This document shows positions 47,319-52,376 of a stretch of DNA of 52,376 nucleotides, in pieces. Positions within the stretch are counted from its first letter, which is position 1. Each line of letters starts with the position of its first letter. The translations under genes were made by a program, and so were the position numbers. The stretch is from positions 1 through 52,376 of the forward strand of contig CAZSKU010000017.1 in the NCBI GenBank assembly GCA_964607515.1. The letters run 5' to 3'. A model generated the notes under the pieces. The model was not told the DNA's origin. It saw nothing but the letters and a program-made list of their open reading frames with translations, and searched no databases. The stretch is from UBA6080 sp964607515. GTDB lineage: Bacteria > Fermentibacterota > Fermentibacteria > Fermentibacterales > JCC-6.

Positions 47319-48605
47319 ATGTCAACCGGAATCTTCAACGCGTTCCAAATGGCACAGGAGCAGTTCGACAGGGTGGCGGATTACCTCAAGCTCGACCAGG
47401 GAGCACGTGATTTCCTCCGGTTCCCCATGAGGGAGTACCATTTCAGCATTCCGGTGCGGATGGACGACGGCACCGTGAAGACCTTCCGGGGCTTCAGATG
47501 CCAGCACAACGACGCCCGCGGCCCCGCCAAGGGCGGCATCCGGTTCCACCCCATGGAAACCGTGGACACCGTGAGAGCCCTCTCCATGTGGATGACCTGG
47601 AAGTGCGCCGTTGTTGACATTCCCCTGGGCGGCGGCAAGGGCGGGGTCATCTGCGACCCCCACGACCTGAGCCAGCGGGAACAGGAGAGGATCTGCAGGG
47701 GCTACGTCCGGCAGATCGCCCGGAACATCGGCCCCCTTCAGGACGTGCCGGCTCCGGACGTCATGACCAACGCCCAGCACATGCTGTGGATGATGGACGA
47801 GTACGAGAGCGTCACCGGGGCGAAGTACCCCGGCATGATCACCGGCAAGCCCGTGGGCATGGGCGGTTCTCTGGGCCGCACCGAGGCCACCGGCTTCGGC
47901 CTCATCTTCACCGTGAGGGAAGCCCTGAAGGAGCTGGGCATCCGCCCCTCCGACACCATCGCCAGCGTCCAGGGATTCGGCAACGTGGCCCAGTACGCCA
48001 TCAGGCTCTACAACCAGCTGGGCGGCAAGGTCATCTGCGTGAGCTGCTGGGACCAGGCCGACCAGACCTCCTACACCTTCCGGAAGAAGGAAGGCATCGA
48101 CATAGACGCCCTTCTCGGGGTCACCGACAAGTTCGGCGGCATCAACAAGGACAAGGCCAGGGAGATGGGATACGAGGTCCTGCCCGGCGACGTCTGGATC
48201 GAGCAGGACGTGGACATCCTCCTGCCCTGCGCCCTGGAGAACCAGATCCACAAGGACAACGTGGGCAAGATATCCCCCAGGGTGAGGCTCATCGCGGAGG
48301 GCGCCAACGGCCCCACCACCCCGGAAGCCGACAAGGTCATCCAGGAAAAGGGCATTTTCGTGGTCCCCGACTTCCTGGCCAACGCCGGCGGGGTCACCTG
48401 CAGCTACTTCGAGCAGGTCCAGTGCAACATGAACTACTTCTGGCCCAAGGACGAGGTTCTGGGCAAGCTGGACGTCAAGATGACCGACGCGTTCCTGGCG
48501 GTGAGCGATCTGGCCAGGAAGCAGAGCCTGTACATGCGCGACGCCGCCTACATCATCAGTGTCAACCGGGTGGTGGAGGCGTGCAGGCTGCGGGGCTGGA
48601 TCTAG
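47319..48605 (+). CDS. gdhA: Glutamate dehydrogenase
   Basis: The 428-residue enzyme interconverts glutamate with 2-oxoglutarate and ammonia. The catalytic lysine is K107 in PLGGGKGG, and RGPAKGGIRFHP supplies substrate contacts. VQGFGNVAQYAIRL is the nucleotide-binding Rossmann loop, and EGANGPTTPEAD and FLANAGGVTCSYFEQVQ are conserved. Length and motifs match the hexameric catabolic/NAD-type GluDH clade of archaea and anaerobes, consistent with amino-acid fermentation, but coenzyme choice cannot be read with certainty. GAGAGGAG precedes ATG. A strong terminator follows. Confidence 0.96.
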   Translation: MSTGIFNAFQMAQEQFDRVADYLKLDQGARDFLRFPMREYHFSIPVRMDDGTVKTFRGFRCQHNDARGPAKGGIRFHPMETVDTVRALSMWMTWKCAVVDIPLGGGKGGVICDPHDLSQREQERICRGYVRQIARNIGPLQDVPAPDVMTNAQHMLWMMDEYESVTGAKYPGMITGKPVGMGGSLGRTEATGFGLIFTVREALKELGIRPSDTIASVQGFGNVAQYAIRLYNQLGGKVICVSCWDQADQTSYTFRKKEGIDIDALLGVTDKFGGINKDKAREMGYEVLPGDVWIEQDVDILLPCALENQIHKDNVGKISPRVRLIAEGANGPTTPEADKVIQEKGIFVVPDFLANAGGVTCSYFEQVQCNMNYFWPKDEVLGKLDVKMTDAFLAVSDLARKQSLYMRDAAYIISVNRVVEACRLRGWI

Positions 48606-48619
48606 CCCGCGCCTTTTCC

Positions 48620-48645
48620 GGGGGGGGTTTCGGCCCCCCCTTTTT
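48620..48645 (+). terminator. Rho-independent terminator of gdhA
   Basis: A run of G (48620-48627), a TTTCGG loop and seven C (48634-48640) form a 7-bp stem followed by TTTTT. It ends 16 bases before the next start codon. Confidence 0.85.
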
Positions 48646-48660
48646 CATATCTTTGCCCGC

Positions 48661-49527
48661 ATGAGCGCCGGCACGTGTTTCTTCGTCTCCGACCTTCACG
48701 GCATGGTCGACCGGTACGAGAAGCTCTTCGGACTGGTGGAGGCCCGGCGCCCCGCCGGGCTCTTCATGGGGGGCGACCTGCTTCCCGGGCCGGTGAGGCT
48801 TCTCTCGGACGGGGTCGAGTACAGGGATTTCGTCAACGACTTCCTGTTCCGCCGTTTCGGGGAGTTGCGACAGCGGCTGGGGGAGGAGTACCCCCGGGTC
48901 TTTCTGATCCTCGGCAACGACGACGGACGCTTTCAGGAGGCGGCGGTGCTGGACGCCGCCTCCCGGGGTGTCTGGGAGTACGTCCACGGGCGCAGGACAG
49001 ATTTCGGCCGGTTCACCGTGTACGGGTACGCCTACATTCCGCCGACCCCCTTCATGCTCAAGGACTGGGAGCGCTACGACGTCTCCCGCTACGTGGACCC
49101 TGGCTGCGTGTCCCCGGAGGAGGGGATGCGCACGGTTCCCGTCTCGGAGTACGAGACAAGGTACGCCACCATGGCCGAAGACCTGGCGGAACTGGCCGGG
49201 CGGGACGACCTGTCCAGGGCCGTCTTCCTGTTCCATTCCCCTCCCTACAGAACCGCCCTGGACCGGGCGGCACTGGACGGGAAGACCGTGGACTACGTTC
49301 CGGTGGACGTGAACGTGGGAAGCATAGCCATCAGAAGGTTCATCACCCGGAGAAGCCCCCTGCTCACCCTGCACGGCCACGTGCACGAATCGGTCGGGCT
49401 CACCGGCAGGTGGATGGACCGGTGCGGGTCCACGGTGCTCCTGGGAGCGGCCCACGACGGGCCTGAACTGGTCCTGGTGAGCTTCGACCCGGAACACCCC
49501 GGGCAGGCGACCCGGGAACTGGTCTAG
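48661..49527 (+). CDS. Calcineurin-like metallophosphoesterase
   Basis: The 288-residue protein has the metallophosphatase motifs in order: SDLHG (D and H metal ligands), GGDLLPG, GNDDGR in place of the common GNHD, a later FLFHSPPY His, and LHGHVHES. The substrate is unknown; relatives hydrolyse cyclic nucleotides, nucleotides or phosphoproteins. There is no ribosome site before ATG, and a TATCTT element ends seven bases upstream (48648-48653), so the transcript may be leaderless. Its stop codon and that of the convergent large gene share the palindrome CTAG. Confidence 0.88.
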   Translation: MSAGTCFFVSDLHGMVDRYEKLFGLVEARRPAGLFMGGDLLPGPVRLLSDGVEYRDFVNDFLFRRFGELRQRLGEEYPRVFLILGNDDGRFQEAAVLDAASRGVWEYVHGRRTDFGRFTVYGYAYIPPTPFMLKDWERYDVSRYVDPGCVSPEEGMRTVPVSEYETRYATMAEDLAELAGRDDLSRAVFLFHSPPYRTALDRAALDGKTVDYVPVDVNVGSIAIRRFITRRSPLLTLHGHVHESVGLTGRWMDRCGSTVLLGAAHDGPELVLVSFDPEHPGQATRELV

Positions 49528-52376
49528 CCCCCGGCAGGGGTTCTCCGGCTCTTCAGCAACTGCAGGGGCCTGGCGGGGTCGGTCACCGCGCCGATCTTGG
49601 AGGCGTATGAGGTCTTTTTCTCTATGTCTTCGTCGGTGACGATGTGCACGTCCAGGATTCCCTTGGTCTTGATGCCGGTGCGGATGTAGTTCATCTCGCT
49701 GAGGCACAGGTCCCAGCCGTTCAGGTACGCCATGAGCAGTTTCTTGCGGACGTCGTCCCCGATGACGTGCAGCAGCAGGTCTATGTCGCTGCACGGCCCG
49801 GCGGTGGCGTTTTTGGTGCTGCCGAACAGGTAGGCCCCCTTCACCCCGTAGTGCTCGGGGTCTATTGACTGGGCCAGCTTCTCCGCCATCCGCTGGCGCC
49901 AGATCCAGTGCTCGTCCTGGCTTATCTTGTCCGGCTCCCGGCCGGCGATCTTCTTGACCCCCTCCCCGGGGGAAACCGTCTCATCGGTGACCAGGTAGGC
50001 CATGGCCTTGCCCTCGTCGCCGCTCATGGCGATCCGGAGGAAACGGCCCTCGGTGGCCGCGGGTATGTCTATCACCCTGATCACCCCGGCCAGCTCGCCG
50101 GCCTCCGGCAGAAGCTTCTCCAGGATATTCTCGCTGTTCTCGAAGAATGACCGGTTGAAGACGATCCCGTCATCGTCCGGATAGAGGGGGAGGTAGCGGA
50201 TCGAAGCCTCCACCAGGTCCTGGAAGAAGTGGGTTCCGAAGGAAAGGTCGGGTACGTAGTTGCCCTTTCTGAAGGCCATCTCGATCAGGGCCGCGGTGTT
50301 GTTTATGTCGGAATAGGTGACCCTGACCCCCAGCTTCACGTCGCCCCGGCTTCCCCAGCGGCCCGGGCCCATGAGCACGAACCTGCCCTTCGGAAGCATG
50401 CCGTTGAGCCGGCCCACCGTGCGTCCCACGTTCACCAGGGAGTTCATGTCCTTCAGGGAGTCGTAGGCCTCCGGGACCACGTAGACCACGTGGGTCACCG
50501 CCGGCACCAGCCCGTCGGAGACGAACTTTTCAGCGGTGAAAAGTAGGTTTTCCGGAGCGGGCCTGTCCGGAAGCTGGATGTTCTCCTCCTTCTGCCAGGA
50601 ACTCTGTGCCCGGCACTGGAGCAGGTACACGTTCTCGCCGTCGGCGGCGAACTCGATGTCAACCGGGAAACCGCAGCGCTGTTCCAGAAGGGTCAGCAGC
50701 CGGCGCATCATGGGAACGAAATCGCCGGTGCCCATCAGCCCCTCGAAAGTGGGCAGCACGAACTCGTTACTGTAGTCCGTGAGCATGTTCACCTGCCGGA
50801 AGATGCCGTCCCGGTAGACCGAGAAGACACGATCCAGCTGGGGGTAGGAGGATCCGCTCTCGCGGATGACGTCTTCGATTCTGACGGTCTCTATTCTTCT
50901 CTTCTTCAGATTGATTACATCCATGTACTTGGGGGCGTACCGGATGGTCTCGTCTATGGAGGTGTTCACCCGCAGTCCAGGCTGTCCGGGGGCCATGAGA
51001 ACCGGGTAGTCGTCCCCCAGCCGGTCCACCGCCCGGGTGCCCAGCCCCGGCACTATCCTCACAAGCCCGTCGTTGGTCTTGATCCTGGCGGACCAGCGGA
51101 ATTCGTTCCTGCTGAAGGCCACCCCGCCGAAGGACGGTGCGAAGTAGTCGCCGAACCTGGTGCCCACCACCTCCTGGATCAGTATTCCCATCTCCTCCTG
51201 GAAGTCCAAGAGCTTCCGCTCACCGCGGTATTCGATGGGGTCCGGCCCGAACATGGAGGCGTACACCTCGCTGATGGCGTCGGTGAGGGCCTCCAGCCGC
51301 TCCCGCTTCGTCCCCTGGTTGGCCAGGAACAGGCTCTTGTACTTGCCGCTGAAGGCCGCCTCGCTGCTGTCCTCAAGGAGGCTTGAGCTGCGGACTATAA
51401 GGGGTTTCTCGCCGATCTCGTCCAGGGCCATCGAGAGCCCCTGCATCATCTCCGGGCTGAAGGCGCAGTTCTTGAAGAGCTGGATCAGGTTGGGGTACTC
51501 CATGCGGATCTCCTCGATGTACCGGTATCGGTACTCCAGGAGCTCCTCCAGGCGGTTGTAGTGCACGAAGTCCAGAATGCCGTCGGAACTTATGTACCAG
51601 GTGTTCGGGGTCTTGATGGAACTCAGCAGGGGGTCGTCCTGGGTCACGTGTTTGAGGATCTGCCGGGCCAGGAAAATCCCGGCCCCCTTTCCCCCCAGCT
51701 GGCCGTGGCTTCTGGGGGGGAAGATCAAGTGGCGGCTGAGTTCGTAGAAGTCGTTCAGGGTGACGTAGTCCTTCAGAGTGCTGATGTAATCCAGCCTGCG
51801 GCTGATGAACCGGCGGATCAGGGAGACCTTTACGGCGTTCAGCACCGGGGGGGAAAGGGCCAGCTCCTCCGTCACTATGGTTCTGTGGGAGTCCATGGCC
51901 TGTATGATCTCGCTGATGGCGCTGGCGTGGTCATCCAGAACGTTGATGAAGTGCTCGATGCGGTTCTCTCCCACCCAGCGCTGCAGGAGTTTCATCAGCT
52001 GGTCGTCGGTGAGCACCGAACTGGTGATGGCGAGTATCTCCTCGACGATCTTCGGGTTGATGTCTATCATGTGCTTGGGGATGGGCTGGTTTATACCTTC
52101 GTGATCCGGCTCGGATCCGTCCGCCGCGGCCTGGCCCACCCAGCGGTTCAGCAGGTCCTGGGCCTGGGGCACGCCGATGAAGTTCAAGTGGTTCAGGAGC
52201 CTCCGGCAGAGGGTCTTGTAGAGCTTCCTGTCGGTGATGAACAGCATCTCCAGTATTGAACGCCAAGACTCGGTGCCCGCCCGCCAGGTCTTGGCGGCCT
52301 GGTTCTCGTCCTCGAACACCTGGGCCAGGTTGGCGTGCAGGATGGTGTGGGAAAGCCTCTGGCTCAGGGTGCGCAC
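49524..52376 (-). CDS. PPDK-N/PEP-synthase-type ATP-grasp protein with C-terminal nucleotidyltransferase domain (partial)
   Basis: 950 residues are visible; the frame runs off the right edge, so the true start may lie outside. An N-terminal helical region (about 1-220) is unknown. A pyruvate-phosphate-dikinase N-terminal ATP-grasp domain follows (about 225-620), with GGKGAG (228-233), IVRSSSLLEDSSEAAFSGKY and IDIEFAADGENVYLLQCRAQ. After a middle region, a Pol-beta-type nucleotidyltransferase domain ends the protein: FGSTKNATAGPCSDIDLLLH supplies G-S (852-853) and the metal Asp pair D864/D866, with a third Asp in GILDVHIV. The phosphohistidine swivel domain and PEP-binding barrel of true PPDK or PEP synthase are absent. 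It should bind ATP and perhaps transfer nucleotides; the substrate is unknown. Confidence 0.85.
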   Translation of the reverse strand: MRTLSQRLSHTILHANLAQVFEDENQAAKTWRAGTESWRSILEMLFITDRKLYKTLCRRLLNHLNFIGVPQAQDLLNRWVGQAAADGSEPDHEGINQPIPKHMIDINPKIVEEILAITSSVLTDDQLMKLLQRWVGENRIEHFINVLDDHASAISEIIQAMDSHRTIVTEELALSPPVLNAVKVSLIRRFISRRLDYISTLKDYVTLNDFYELSRHLIFPPRSHGQLGGKGAGIFLARQILKHVTQDDPLLSSIKTPNTWYISSDGILDFVHYNRLEELLEYRYRYIEEIRMEYPNLIQLFKNCAFSPEMMQGLSMALDEIGEKPLIVRSSSLLEDSSEAAFSGKYKSLFLANQGTKRERLEALTDAISEVYASMFGPDPIEYRGERKLLDFQEEMGILIQEVVGTRFGDYFAPSFGGVAFSRNEFRWSARIKTNDGLVRIVPGLGTRAVDRLGDDYPVLMAPGQPGLRVNTSIDETIRYAPKYMDVINLKKRRIETVRIEDVIRESGSSYPQLDRVFSVYRDGIFRQVNMLTDYSNEFVLPTFEGLMGTGDFVPMMRRLLTLLEQRCGFPVDIEFAADGENVYLLQCRAQSSWQKEENIQLPDRPAPENLLFTAEKFVSDGLVPAVTHVVYVVPEAYDSLKDMNSLVNVGRTVGRLNGMLPKGRFVLMGPGRWGSRGDVKLGVRVTYSDINNTAALIEMAFRKGNYVPDLSFGTHFFQDLVEASIRYLPLYPDDDGIVFNRSFFENSENILEKLLPEAGELAGVIRVIDIPAATEGRFLRIAMSGDEGKAMAYLVTDETVSPGEGVKKIAGREPDKISQDEHWIWRQRMAEKLAQSIDPEHYGVKGAYLFGSTKNATAGPCSDIDLLLHVIGDDVRKKLLMAYLNGWDLCLSEMNYIRTGIKTKGILDVHIVTDEDIEKKTSYASKIGAVTDPARPLQLLKSRRTPAGG

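Noticed and set aside
48562..49794. 410-codon minus-strand frame
   Set aside because: Antisense to the metallophosphoesterase; composition without recognisable motifs.
1..52376. CRISPR array or prophage
   Set aside because: No regularly spaced direct repeats, integrase, terminase or capsid genes were seen. The phage-like small protein at 10749 sits in a housekeeping operon.

Overview
The window is G+C-rich bacterial DNA, apart from one island near 26.9-28.2 kb. It carries almost no intergenic space and no stretch longer than 300 bases without a gene. Three large secreted proteins (C25 gingipain-like protease, beta-propeller protein, FG-GAP repeat protein) end in the PxPNP...G.Y.V...G C-terminal sorting domain typical of type IX secretion (T9SS) cargo. 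With the many small secreted proteins of no known family, this suggests an uncultured lineage of the FCB superphylum (for example a Fermentibacteria- or Eisenbacteria-like group). That placement is inference; no rRNA is present to test it.

Layout. 1-6.2 kb: a TonB-domain protein, a radical SAM/SPASM enzyme, a secreted two-repeat protein, a 200-bp element with inverted ends (REPIN/MITE-like), endonuclease III, an RmlC-like epimerase, an Eis-type acetyltransferase and an EamA transporter. 6.2-11.3 kb: tRNA-Leu(CAG) on the minus strand, diverging from a tightly overlapping housekeeping operon (smpB, cell-wall amidase, membrane protein of unknown function, murI, rph, rdgB-type NTPase, small conserved protein). 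11.2-21 kb: secreted or dual-start MsrB-MsrA, the C25 protease, a flavin-oxidase/GNAT fusion, EF-G, and divergent tex. 21-28 kb: an ABC transporter operon with a His-rich lipoprotein and a cyclic-nucleotide-binding protein, diverging from a CopA-type copper ATPase across a compact promoter with a perfect dyad; then a lower-GC orphan gene. 28-41.5 kb: mostly exported proteins (propeller protein, FlgD-Ig-like protein, outer-membrane-barrel-like protein, lamin-tail protein, three 208-residue paralogs, SUMF1-fold lipoprotein, FG-GAP protein), with ornithine aminotransferase, an SGNH hydrolase and a PAS-GGDEF cyclase. 41.7-46.7 kb: a four-gene minus-strand operon of two AlkP-superfamily phosphohydrolases, an EMC3/YidC-like membrane protein and a ribbon-helix-helix-like small protein. 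46.7-52.4 kb: a small lipoprotein, glutamate dehydrogenase with a dyad-rich leader, a metallophosphoesterase, and a large PPDK-N-type ATP-grasp protein with a C-terminal nucleotidyltransferase, cut by the window edge.

The most unusual items are: (i) the 208-residue paralog cluster, whose copies share promoter, dyad, spacing and a C-terminal TWGxxK motif, and where one copy carries a fossil of the upstream gene's 3' end; (ii) the AlkP pair/EMC3-like/RHH operon; (iii) the ATP-grasp-nucleotidyltransferase fusion; (iv) the divergent copper/ABC control region; (v) the GGGGACGGAGTAAAC repeat family that has overwritten the end of nth.
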